64,000 bases of DNA from Myrica gale (taxonomy: Eukaryota; Streptophyta; Magnoliopsida; Fagales; Myricaceae). Positions 53,942 to 64,000 of this stretch are shown here, one piece after another. The notes beneath the pieces were generated by a model. The model was not told the DNA's origin, searched no databases, and saw only the letters and a list, made by a program, of their open reading frames with translations. The number at the start of each line of letters is the position of its first letter. Position 1 is the stretch's first letter. The position numbers and the translations under genes were made by a program. The stretch is from positions 26,364,201 to 26,428,200 of the forward strand of contig OZ005603.1 in assembly GCA_963930655.1 (NCBI GenBank), in the 5' to 3' direction.

Positions 53942-54292
53942 TGTTCAACGAGCGTTTAAAACCGGAGTGAGAGTTGTCCGAGGCACCGGCGTCTAAACGA
54001 CGGCGTCTCAGGCGCGGGGATGCAAAATTCGCAGAGGAAATGAGAGAGTTTGGAGGTGGGCGACGTCTCTCTGAAATCTAGACGGTGCCGTTCTATACAA
54101 TTTTACTGATTTGCCCCTTTCTTTCCTCTTTTAATACAGAAAGGTTCTTTAGGTTGATTCGACGGTAACGAATCAGAAATTCTGAAGTTAATAATATCGG
54201 ATTTTGAACACAGGATTAATTCTTTCAGAAGTATTAGGAAGATGCTTGTACCCAATCCAGCTAAATTTCAAAACAAACTCAGTTTAAATAAA
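53942..54292. other. PAT16 5' flank
   Basis: Promoter and 5' UTR side of the PAT16-type gene on the minus strand, with a GC-richer block to about 54100 (ggcgtctaaacgacggcgtc), then AT-rich spacer up to the MITE. No clear TATA box was found. Confidence 0.4.
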
Positions 54293-54521
54293 AGGATAAA
54301 TACAAAATTAGTCCTCGTGATATACGCGAAAATTGAATTAGTCCTCATGGTAAAAAAATATAAAATTAGTCATTGTCATTTTAGAAAGGGATAAAATCAG
54401 TCCCTGATGGAGGACTAACGACAAACAAAAATGAAATCACGGGACTAATTTTATATTTTTCTTATTAGGAGGACTAATTCAATTTTTACTTATATCACAG
54501 TGATGATTTTGTATTTATCCC
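54293..54521. mobile_element. 229-bp long-arm MITE
   Basis: Inverted arms aggataaatacaaaattag with ...gaattagtcctcatgg and ...ggactaattcaatttttac with ...gattttgtatttatccc. A perfect 9-bp target duplication ttaaataaa (54284-54292, 54522-54530) marks it as Mutator-type. It lies 350 bp upstream of the PAT16 start. Confidence 0.85.
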
Positions 54522-55002
54522 TTAAATAAAAATACTTTTTTTTGCACCGAGAATTAAATGTTACATAGTCCATAAATTATTTATTTATATATATATATAT
54601 ATATTTTAATTAGACCAACAAGAAATTGGAGAATATCAGTTTGAGACACCAAAAGAAAAGAGGGTGGGGAAACAGGAAAGAAGGGAGAAAACGGAACCAA
54701 AGAAAAAAAAAAGTTGCATTTCATTCAAAACAATATTCATGCTTAAAACCTACTCCAAAATTCCCCCATGTTTCCTTTTCGTGAAGTGGGTACGCAACTG
54801 GGTACATAAGGATCGGTGGAGACATTTATCACAGACTAAGACGTTTTCCATCCCTTAGTAGGCTGGAATTAATAAAAAATAGGCCGCCCTTAAAAAAAAA
54901 AAAGCTTTCTGAAAAAAATTATACATATTAAAGAAGACGAAACTATAAAAAGGAGGAAACTACAAGCATTATAAAAGAATCTCCAGCCGAGGAAAATTGA
55001 CT

Positions 55003-57693
55003 TCAACATTTGGGAAGATCGGACGGTGGAGGAGGTAACTTTTGCTTGGGCCCCTTTCCGTCCATGACAACCCACGCCATCTTCAAGCCCCAGCTAGTGT
55101 GTACCTCCAGGTGGCAGTGCATAAACCAAACTCCTGTTCAAATCATGCATCCCACATAAACATAAGACTCGGACTGTGTTTATCTCAAACGTTGGAGAGA
55201 GAACAAAACATGCACTTCGCTGATCATTTGGAACATTTACATAAGGTGTTGTGTATCCATTAAGATCCCCCACGGAACATGCATGATTATATGTGTGATC
55301 CATAACCAATGAACAATGCAGATGGATCTTGGAATAATTGCGGTTTTATGTTGATTTATGAACCTGATCAAACATGGGGGTTGTGCCTAACTATACCGCT
55401 TTGATTACTATGGGTGGCCTCCTCCCACCCCACCTAACAAGCTGTGTCCCTTCATCATTGTCGTCATATTAATTATTAACTAGCTCAATTATTACTGCTC
55501 CTACGGACTAATTTTCCTTAAAATAGCAGTGTCAATATTGTTATCAGTAGTTACATTTGAAATCACTACTATACCCACCTGGATTGTCTGCAAGAAAGCG
55601 AATTGCAACCCACCCGCCAGATGGTACGCTGATAGTGTTCCTCTCAGCCGGGTCAACGAGGTTGAACTTGGCGGGGTCCTTGTTGGGGTCGAAGTTTCCA
55701 AAGCCCAGACCCACCACAAAGAAGTTAAAACCATGGAGGTGAAGCGGGTGGCTCTCTGCAGCAATGATGCTAGTGTCCTGCAACACCAACTCCACACTAG
55801 TGTTAAAGGGAAGCACCACCACCTTAGTCCCAGTCTTCACAAATAGATTGCTAGGTGGCGTGCCAGTGTAATTAAATTTGACAAGGGGGTTGGAAGGGAA
55901 ATCCGTGGTAAACACGCCCTTGGACTGGTTGAAAAAATGGGCTTGGAGTAATGCTGTACTGGGCTGCACAAAAGACACATTGTTGATTGCAGCAGTCAGC
56001 ATACTGCTGTTGGGACCTTGGCATGTTTGGTTTTGAGGGCATGGGATCAGTCCTAGTCCTACAGTGAAGAAGAAACGTCTATCAACTGTTTTTGGAACAT
56101 TTGCTGGGAACTTCGCCGTGGCCAAGCTACGGATTTTCCTGATGTATTTGATAGCGAAGGAGGTGTCATTGAACTGTGGAAGAACCGATTTGAGAAGAGG
56201 TAGCTTCTTGTTCTTGATTTTAGAGGTTGAGACAGAAGACTTTTCGTATTCGAGAAATCCAGTGGTTGTGGTGTTGTCAAAGGCAGCTGGGCCCGAGACG
56301 TAAGGTCTAGCGGCCATGATGAAAGTGACATTAGGCAATTTGGATTTGGTCCTGAGGAGGACATTGGTGGTCTGTCCTGGCGTGATGAGGACAGTTTTTG
56401 TTTGGAATGGCTTCACGTAGACAGCATCGGCTTCAACTACAGTGAGGGTGTGGTTGGCAATGCTGAAAAAGAGCTCGTCGTTGAGTGCAGCATTGATCAA
56501 ACGGAGGAGATAGGTTTTGCCGGGCTTCACCTTAAGCTTGAATGTATCTGCATGGAGTTAAATTTGCTTTTCATATAAACATAAATGTAATTTAATGCCC
56601 TTGAATAAGTACAGTCGTGAGATAGGGATTACCTTTAGCCGAGCAGTTGTACAAGGGTCCTGGAAGGCCATTAATGGTGTAGGCATCAGAGACATTTGGT
56701 GCCGATCCTGTCTGCATGGCTTGGTTAATTATTGTCTCTGTATCTGCTTTCCACCATTCTCCTGCAATTGGAGGAAATCCTGATCATGAACTAATCAATT
56801 TACAAAAATACTACACCTAAATATGAAGCTGCTTTTTTCTGCTTTATCTCCTTTCCATTTTTGAAGTACAAAAGTTGAATTACCAAAAACGATTGGCACT
56901 TCTTTGAAGGGTTGGGGAAATGGGTAGGACGCATGTCTCTTAGGAAGTATGACAATTGGTCCGTGGAGAGTCGCTCTAAGCCACGAGATATGGGCATGCC
57001 AGAACAAGGTCCCTCTTTGGCCAGTAAGGGTGAAGTTGTACACATAGGTCTGGCCAGTCTGAATCGGGCACTGTGTGATGTAGGCAGGTCCATCTGCCCA
57101 TCCACTTCTTAGTTGCCGGACTCCATGCCTATTCCGGGATCCAAGTGGGCGTGAATTAGATTAAAATGCATGCAACTAATAATGCATATTAATGTCACCG
57201 CCAACAATAGCAATTGTGTCAATAAATAGGAGTTCGAAGTACGGTAGAGTCACGTACCAATGGAGGGTGACATTGTGCTGGACATGGTTAACCACTTTGA
57301 TCAAGAGGCGGTCGCCTTCCCTTGCGATGATCCGAGGCCCCGGGAACTGACCGTTAACAGTGAGAGTGCTTTTTGTTTGGCAGAGTCTGGTCACATTTTG
57401 TAACTTGATCTAGATTGAAATTAAAAATTAAGCATGAACCGGATAATCAAGAAAGGAAAAATAGTACGTACATTTGAGCAATATATATATATATATATAA
57501 ATTAACTTGGCACGATTAAGATATTTGACATGCATGGTTAATGAAATGCAATGCAGCTTACATTAAACTTGTAGTGCCTGGTTATGCCTGCATGCTTTGC
57601 GAGTACCAGCCCAGGCAAAATGCACAAAGCAGTACTCAAAGCAAAAAGGACGGCCCTCAGAAAGGTTGATGACGGAAGAAGCCTAGAACCCAT
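55003..57693 (-). CDS. Laccase B (multicopper oxidase), intact
   Basis: Secreted p-diphenol:dioxygen oxidoreductase; plant laccases polymerise lignin or flavonoid phenols in the cell wall. Six exons with the classic laccase sizes: 57562-57693, 57258-57409 (152), 56884-57128 (245), 56633-56761 (129), 55579-56547 (969) and 55003-55133; 1758 nt, 585 residues. The N-terminus [19 protein letters not shown] is a signal peptide. All four copper motifs are present: HWHG (94-97), WHAH (138-141), HPLHLHG (about 481-487) and HCHLEVH (about 548). The protein ends [10 protein letters not shown] as usual. ITRHYKFN at the mature start and [19 protein letters not shown] suggest the LAC7/8/9 group, from memory. 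No stop or frameshift was found. It is the only laccase of the three here likely to be functional. Confidence 0.93.
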
Positions 57694-57790
57694 CTCACAC
57701 TTTTCTCAATAATATTCTTATGATCACTCGAGCTATAGCTGCTAGCTATAGTTAAACTCTGGATGTGCAGAAATGATAGCTAGTGCAGAA

Positions 57791-57800
57791 CTTTATATAG
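57791..57800 (-). promoter_or_regulatory. TATA box of laccase B
   Basis: On the minus strand CTATATAAAG lies ~100 bp upstream of the start codon at 57693, a good match and distance for a plant core promoter. Confidence 0.6.
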
Positions 57801-59060
57801 TGCAAAAAGGACCGGCGGGTTTTGGATAATTAGGCGATTGAGATGGAGATTACTCCACAGATAGCCAATGCCTTCAGCAACAAATTGCAAGCTCGATCAA
57901 GATTCAAACTAGCTAGCTGCTGGCCGGTCAGGCTTTCTTGTAGAGTGTGTTTCAAGCCAGATCTCACTAGATATATAATACTATCAGAATTTAAGTTCCT
58001 AACGGTATCACTCAAAATTTCCAAATTGCCCCCCCCCCCAGGTCACAGTCACTCTCGTTGTATCTGTGTTGGCCGTGAATATTATAGAATAGATTTAACA
58101 CCGAATTTCTTTCAACAAGTACGTACCAAAAGAATTGGTTAATTAATTTTTGTGGTAGCTGATAGCTAGCTAGGGGTATTGGCCGTGGTTGTTTATGGGT
58201 ACCCTTCAACCTCCTACCGTTAACACTTGCCAATCAAGCCAAGAGAGGAAGCTGGTGTACTGTTAACACCATCTTGTTAGCGGACGTTGGTTACAGAAAG
58301 TGGAGAATCCCTCCATATTAGACGTGGGGTCATAATCTAGAGTACTTTGTCTCGTACGTCTTGTTTGGGTGCATTAATTACTTTTCATATTAATCTTTCT
58401 TCTTCCCTATTATATATCTTCTTTGCTTTCTTTTTAGTGGCTAATTGCTTCTCCAAATTTAATAATGGAAGATCTAGTTCTGGTCCCCACATATATATAT
58501 GAACGCATTGCTCCAGCTATAGTGTTGAATAAGAAAAAATAAATTAACTATATATATATACGTACCCCCAACAAAAGAACAAAATTAAATAACCATCTTT
58601 ACTTGATGACATGACTGTCACACGAGGATAATAGACATAATATTATATATAAATATAATTAAACAACTTTTTTTCGTAAAAAAGTATCGTCTAGTAATAT
58701 TTTTTCTCGTAAAAAATGATCCATGATTGGAAGTATATATCTGAATAACATCGATCAGTAACAACGCCTTGTTGGCGAGCTTTTTTAATTGAACAAACCG
58801 TATAATTGGTTACGTTGACCATGAATTAATGCATGTACGTACATATTATACAACAAGTCACTAATTGAGACCATCGAGCTATAAATATTCATCAACGGTG
58901 TTACGTGCCGATTAATGATCGAGTTGGAGATCGATCATACAAAATGAGGATTGGGTCCAATCTAACTACTTTTTATGCACTCCTTAATTGATTCGACACA
59001 TATATAAACAACCATATTACAACGACACCTTAATTAAATCTGACTCGGGAGTTGTGGAAA
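57801..59060. other. Laccase B promoter and spacer, no gene seen
   Basis: Upstream region of laccase B and downstream flank of pseudogene C. It holds a run of C at about 58028-58038 and AT-rich repeats near 58550. No coding sequence was recognised. Confidence 0.45.
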
Positions 59061-59298
59061 TCAACATTTGGGAAGATCTGCTGGAGGAGGAGGCAGCAGC
59101 TGCTGATTAGAAAGTTTTCCGTCTAAGACAACCCAAGCCATTCCTAGACCCCAGCTCAGGTGGTCCTCAGTGTGGCAATGCATTAACCATACACCTGTTG
59201 ACATAATAATGTAAATTAGTAAATATATAAGATGATCCGTTGAGTTGGTGAACAAACCTTATAATTAACGACATTGAAGGCAATCTATTTTGTAGAAC

Positions 59299-61540
59299 CA
59301 CTAAAAAAAGACCTTTAGTGGCGGTCAGAAACTACGCTAAAGGTTAAAAAATCACTGCTAAATTTTTAGCAGGAATTATATATTTAGCGGTGGTCGTGAG
59401 GAGACGTTCTAGCGGTGGTTTTTGCGATCGCTGGTGAACATGACGATCTATACCGGTGGTCACTTAACAACAGTGACAACTGCTGCTAAAGACCTAAACC
59501 GCATTTTTGAAACGATGTTACAGGTCTTTAGCTGCATTTTAGAAAACGCCGCTATAGACTAATCTAATGTGGCGTTTTAAAAATGCTACTATAATTCAAT
59601 TTTTTCCTGCATTTAAATAACTATAGCAGTGTTTTGTGACCACTGCTAAGCATTTTTTTTAGAAAAACGTTGCAACAACTATATTTATAAAAACACATGC
59701 ATTTTTAATTTGTAATACAAATTTATTTTAATAACCATAATTCATTGACGTAAAAACTTAAGAATAAGGATAATAAAGCAAAATATACTTCATTATTGAT
59801 TAAATAATCATGTCTTACAAGTTTTACAACACAAGAGTCTATACAAATTTCTAACATAAAATAACAATAACTTTAAAATCCTAGCAGTAGCAAAACCAAC
59901 TTCAGTACCAACACCATATGCACCAAGTGGTAACTCCATCTTTTAATGCTACTGCACATATAAGTCCATAACCTCAACACGTCAAACAAAAATATATGGA
60001 GATACAATTTCACAAAGAATTTTTGAAGAAAGGCCTTACTTCCATAATAAGCAAGTGATGCATCTCATTCCAGCTCTCGGCAAAATGCACCTTCAAATAA
60101 TCGCTCTTCTCCACCAATCGAAACTCTCATACAAGTGGAGATCCATGCGTATTTTTTATTTTCCAATGGATTTGCATCGAACAGACATAAAACTTGCTAT
60201 TGAGAAGAGAAAAATAAAAAGGTGCACAAGTCAGAACTCAGAGAGAGCAATCACAGCAGAGTACGGAACAACTGCATAAGAAATTAAGCCTTTTGATGTA
60301 GCTTAATTAAAACCAAAGATCAAATCAAAACGTTTGTGTGCGTGTGTGACAAGTTCGGCATAGCCTCCTTGGACCCTCCCAATTTACAAGCTGAAATATG
60401 TATTGGAGGTATTGTGTAGATGGAGTAAAAATCAAGATCGATGAGGGTATAAATAAATTACTTCTGCTCGTGTTATACATATATGCCAAGCTCAAAGCGT
60501 ATCTACAACATTTACCAGGAATCTAAGGACATTTTTCAAGTTGGCAAGAGGCCCTAACATTTTAGATAAATCCCCATTCAGAGTATCCAATTATAGAGAG
60601 AGTATAAACAAATTAACTTTAGCACTCCCCATTCAGAGCACTTACAATTTCACAAAGTTAATCATCTAACAATTACCACAAGGAAGAAACAACTAGAATA
60701 ATATATCGCAACACCATAAAACTAATATATATAGGAGTAATTCAACAGTTAGTTCGAACACATACTGTCATAAGCCTCTTTGTATATATCCACCAAACGA
60801 GAACCAACTCCTTTTCTATAAGACTCCCAATCTATGGGTTCAGGTTCCTGCAGAAATTAAGTAAGAACAAAAAAATTAAGATCAACAGGTAGTAAAAGCT
60901 ATTGATATCCACAAAGCCACTTTTACGATTAAAAGCTACACATAAAATGCTCCTTTTAGGATAACCGGCCCAACCAAAATGTTAAAAACCTAGGATACAT
61001 TTGAATAAGTCAACTGGAACCTTCTAAACAATTCAGAACAGAACATACAAAACAACCACAACAAATAATATCCATGACATCCAGCTCTGTCTGGAGCTAT
61101 CACATTATTCTGAGCGAGGTAATGAGAAGGAATGAAGGGTAAGGTAAAACAGATTAGTACAAATGAATTAGGGCAATGAAATCGTTGAAATGGAGTTGAA
61201 GACTAGATCAACAGAGCGAGAGAGGGCGACGTCCAGTGAGAGAGATGGCTGCACAGATTGCAGCTACAGCAGATCTCATCTTACTTCTCGGCAAAGAGCA
61301 ACGTTTGATATGAGAGAGAGGGCTGCGTTCGGCAAGAGTGGGTGCGACACAATGGGAGGGGGGATCGACGGGAGCAAGATAAACTGAGAGATTTCGAGGG
61401 AGAGGGTGAGCATTCCACGAAGAGGAAGAGGGGGGATTTCGATCCGAAAATAAAAGAGGAAGAGGGGCGTGCGAGAAATGAATTTCAGCCTCTATTTTTA
61501 CCGCCATTTGAAACTCATCGTGTTTTGCAATTAAAATAAA
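59299..61540. mobile_element. CACTA-like element (right end uncertain)
   Basis: Starts CACTAAAAAAAGACC, followed by many subterminal GCGGTGG/TTTAGCGG motifs in both orientations (59315-59650), a typical CACTA pattern. It lies inside the last intron of laccase C. A GA-rich block at 61200-61460 is inside it. I found no matching CACTA right end or 3-bp target duplication, so the right boundary is approximate. Confidence 0.5.
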
Positions 61541-61910
61541 ACTCAGCATTTTGCTTTGTTTTTTTTTCTTTTATATTTTGTTTGTTTTATTTTGATTTAT
61601 ATAATGTTCTTTTACTCATGTGAAGTAAAATTGTAAAGTCATATGAGCACTGACGTGTCAAATTAGTGCCAGATAATAAAATGAAATTAGTGTCAAATTC
61701 CAAAATCTAAAAAGTACATATGTATTGCTTATGTAATAAGTACATATGTATAACTTATATAAATATGCATATACTTATAACTATCCATTCTTTTAAAGTC
61801 TTGTTTTATTATATAATAAATTGAGTCACAATACATTATATATATATAAATATAAAATATAATATATATAATGCATTGTGATTGCATTATACTATATAAT
61901 ATATATAATG

Positions 61911-62738
61911 CACTACAACAAATTTTGGTTTTTGGGACGAAATTTTCCATCCCAAAACCATTTTTGGGACATAATTTGTTTGTCGTGTCAGGTGTCCCAG
62001 TAAGTCCGTTAAAAAGGGTTTTTTAGACGAAATTTATTACGTCCCAAAAAGTACTCTTTTGGAATGGACATATTTTAACTGTTTGAACTCTACATCCAAA
62101 AACAACCGCTCGAACGCTAAAGTCAACCGTTCAAATGGAAAATCCAATGACAACCGTTCGAACACTGCGTCCAACAGATACAAACATTCTAACGGTGGAC
62201 TGGTCATTCTGGCGATGGACCGTTCAAATTTCTATAAAACAATAAAACGTTATTATGTTCAAACAGTGAATTAATTGTTCTTATAACGGTGGAGCATTGT
62301 AACGGTGAATGAACCATTCGAACATTGAAAAATGAAAAAATCGTCTTCGTCGTCTCCTTCTCCTTCTCCCTCTCCTCCTCCTCCACCTCCTCCTCCTCCT
62401 CCTTCTCCTGCTCCTACTCCTTCTCCTTCTCCTCCTCCTCCTCCTCCTTCTCGAACTTTTTTTCTTGAGACATAACGAAGTTACGTCCCAAAAGATATTC
62501 CCAGCAATTATAAAGATCATGTGTGTGTTTCAACAGAGTTTTATGTTCCTAAAAAGCCTCCTTGTTGGGATGGCACACAATTTCTCCCCATATAATTGAT
62601 TTTTTTTTGGATGGAAATTTGCATCCCAAAAAGAAAATTTCCATTGCAAAAAAAACTTTTCGAGACAGTTTTTTTCCCCAAAGAGTACTTTTTTGGATAG
62701 ATTTTTTGGCATCCCAAAAGGTCAAATTGATTGTAGTG
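61911..62738. mobile_element. 828-bp non-autonomous CACTA-like element
   Basis: The ends CACTACAACAAATTTTGG and (on the other strand) CACTACAATCAATTTG are inverted, with tttgggacg/tttgggatg subterminal repeats scattered throughout. It ends exactly where laccase C coding sequence stops being recognisable. The flanks atg and ttt do not match, so either the target duplication is lost or a deletion accompanied the insertion. A CTC/CCT-rich block (62340-62455) gives a meaningless Arg-rich frame. Confidence 0.65.
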
Positions 62739-63639
62739 TTTACGGGATCATAGTTTCCAAAACCATGTCCAACAACGAAGAAATTATATCCATGCAAATG
62801 GACAGTGTGGTTCTCAGCCCTGAGATGGCTAGTGTCCTGTAAGACAATCCAACGTTAGCATTGAAAGGGAGAGTCACTACTTTGTATCCATTCATACCCA
62901 TAGTATTAATTGTTTTGTGGCCGGGTGGTGCTTGTATAATTAAAAAGAATTATTGGGCTGCTAGGAAAATCAGTAGTGTAAACATTGATGCTACAAACTT
63001 TGTCCCGTTGGGTCCTTGACATGTTTGGTTTTTTGGGCATGAGTTTGTTCCAAGGCCTACCGTGAAGAAGAGGTGTTTGTCTACACTTCTTAAATCATTA
63101 GCGGGGTATTAAGCACTCGCTAAGCTGCAGAGTCTGCTCGAATAGGTAGCGTAAAAGGAAGTGTCGTTGAGTGTGGGTAGAGTTGGTTTGAAGATTGGAA
63201 CCTTCTTAGATAAAGATGTAGGATGAGAGGAAAAATAGGAATATGAGTGAATAAATTATATTTTGTTTCTATATTTCAAACTTGAGCACGAACCCTATAG
63301 AATACAACTATTTACAACACTATTCTGCATTTAAAAGCAGTACTATTCTACGAAAGTATTTAATTGAGGCAACTAGTAACTTTTGACTCTTTTTTGAATA
63401 TGATGCAACGAGTCTTAGCTTTCAACGAATATTGCTTTGATTTCTCAATTTATTTCTATCTTTAATTGCAGCAACTTCGGCAACTTTGACTCTTTTTTGA
63501 ATATGATGCAACGGGTCTTGCTTCAATGGATAATGCTTAGATTTCTTGATTTCTTTCTATCTTTTACTGCGAAAGATTCTCACAATAGTTGTTGTTTTGA
63601 TTCTTTTTTATCTTTGGTTGATCTTGTTGACAAGTGAAC

Positions 63640-64000
63640 AGTTCTGGAGTATATCATGTAAGTAGCATATCATCTACATAAAGAAGTAAGGTTAAGGAGC
63701 CATGATCAGAGTGAAAATAAATAAAGAAGGATCAACTACACTACAAAAGAAACCATATTGAAGAAGAAAAGCACTAAAACATTCAAACTAAACTCGAGGT
63801 ACCTGTTTTAGGCCATAAAGGTCCCTTTGGTGTTTGCAAACATGCATAGGATGTTTCGAATCAGCCATTCCTGGGGGTTGCTCCACGTATATATCTTCAG
63901 ATATTAGCCCATGAAAGAATGCATTTTTTACGTCAAGCTGACGGATGAGCTTTTGTCGAACAAGTGCTATAGTGATAATCATGCATATGGTTTCTGGTTT
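63640..64000 (-). pseudogene. Copia reverse transcriptase fragment (runs off window)
   Basis: On the minus strand 63982-63788 reads QLDVKNAFFHGLISEDIYVE, then QPPGMADSKHP and DLYGLKQ, the conserved core of Ty1/copia reverse transcriptase. Near 63665-63690 LLLYVDDML gives the catalytic YVDD box, so the domain continues with a frame break between. The C-terminal part beyond the YVDD box is not recognisable, and the N-terminal part lies beyond position 64000. Probably a dead copy. Confidence 0.8.

Larger units (their letters stand above)
59061..63240 (-). pseudogene. Laccase C, broken by CACTA-type insertions
   Basis: The last exon is intact at 59061-59194 ([20 protein letters not shown], ending [11 protein letters not shown]). 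The previous exon is only partly present at 62742-63240: [17 protein letters not shown] is cut off where a CACTA-type element ends, and the usual following ~30 residues before the exon end are missing. Upstream within this exon there are a stop codon after SRLCSLASA, a deletion after NGTKFVAS (about 40 residues, incl. NNVSF region), and frameshifts around the HPLHLHG motif. Exons 1-4 are absent from the window side; Copia sequence follows at 63640. It is clearly non-functional. It sits in the same orientation as laccase B, suggesting an old tandem pair. Confidence 0.88.

Noticed and set aside
62281-62520. Arg-rich open frame on the minus strand
   Set aside because: It comes from a CTC/CCT low-complexity run inside the CACTA-like element.

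Overview
This window looks like nuclear DNA from a eudicot plant. The protein-coding genes have many GT-AG introns, they belong to plant families (laccase, WRKY, FHY1, SIAMESE-related, plant DHHC acyltransferase, mitochondrial FtsH), the spacers are AT-rich, and plant-type hAT, Mutator-like, CACTA, Tourist and Copia remnants are dense. The species cannot be read from the sequence. All gene models were spliced by eye from reading frame, GT-AG signals and family knowledge; none has been tested against transcripts.

Layout. 1-8000: gene-poor, with a 154-bp tandem duplication, two hAT-type elements (1668-3525, carrying exon-like pieces of a coiled-coil gene, and 3969-5263, with a transposase tail) and small foldback elements. 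8017-13706 (-): an eight-exon m-AAA protease gene of the FTSH3/FTSH10 type, 819 codons. 14600-16830: a tandem copy of its promoter and exons 1-4 only, apparently a full duplicate that lost exons 5-8, with a Copia 5' fragment inserted. 17.8 kb: a short piece resembling mitochondrial 26S rRNA. 18726-20659 (-): a group IIc WRKY gene. 23227-25274: a hAT element with a perfect 8-bp target duplication. 25574-25789 (+): a small SIAMESE-related (SMR) cell-cycle inhibitor gene.

28-40 kb (+): a decayed laccase gene with at least four broken places, hit by a 5.36-kb Mutator-like element (29849-35210) in exon 1, a 217-bp insertion in exon 5 and a hAT element exactly at the intron 5/exon 6 junction. An 858-bp near-perfect foldback element lies just after it. 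The 5.36-kb element has ~240-bp inverted ends, a perfect 9-bp target duplication and two cargo genes, a GRF zinc-finger gene and a short FAR1-domain gene, but no transposase that I can see.

41104-43959 (-): an FHY1/FHL phytochrome A import gene with a MITE in intron 1. 44515-47531: a hAT-like element containing broken pararetrovirus/retroelement polyprotein sequence. 50323-53941 (-): a seven-exon PAT16-type protein S-acyltransferase. 55003-57693 (-): an apparently intact six-exon laccase. 59061-63240 (-): a third laccase, a pseudogene broken by CACTA-type insertions. 63640-64000 (-): a Copia reverse transcriptase fragment running off the window.

The genes do not form one pathway. The theme is a small laccase cluster, of which only the middle-right copy looks intact, embedded in housekeeping and light/cell-cycle regulators and heavily reworked by class II transposons.
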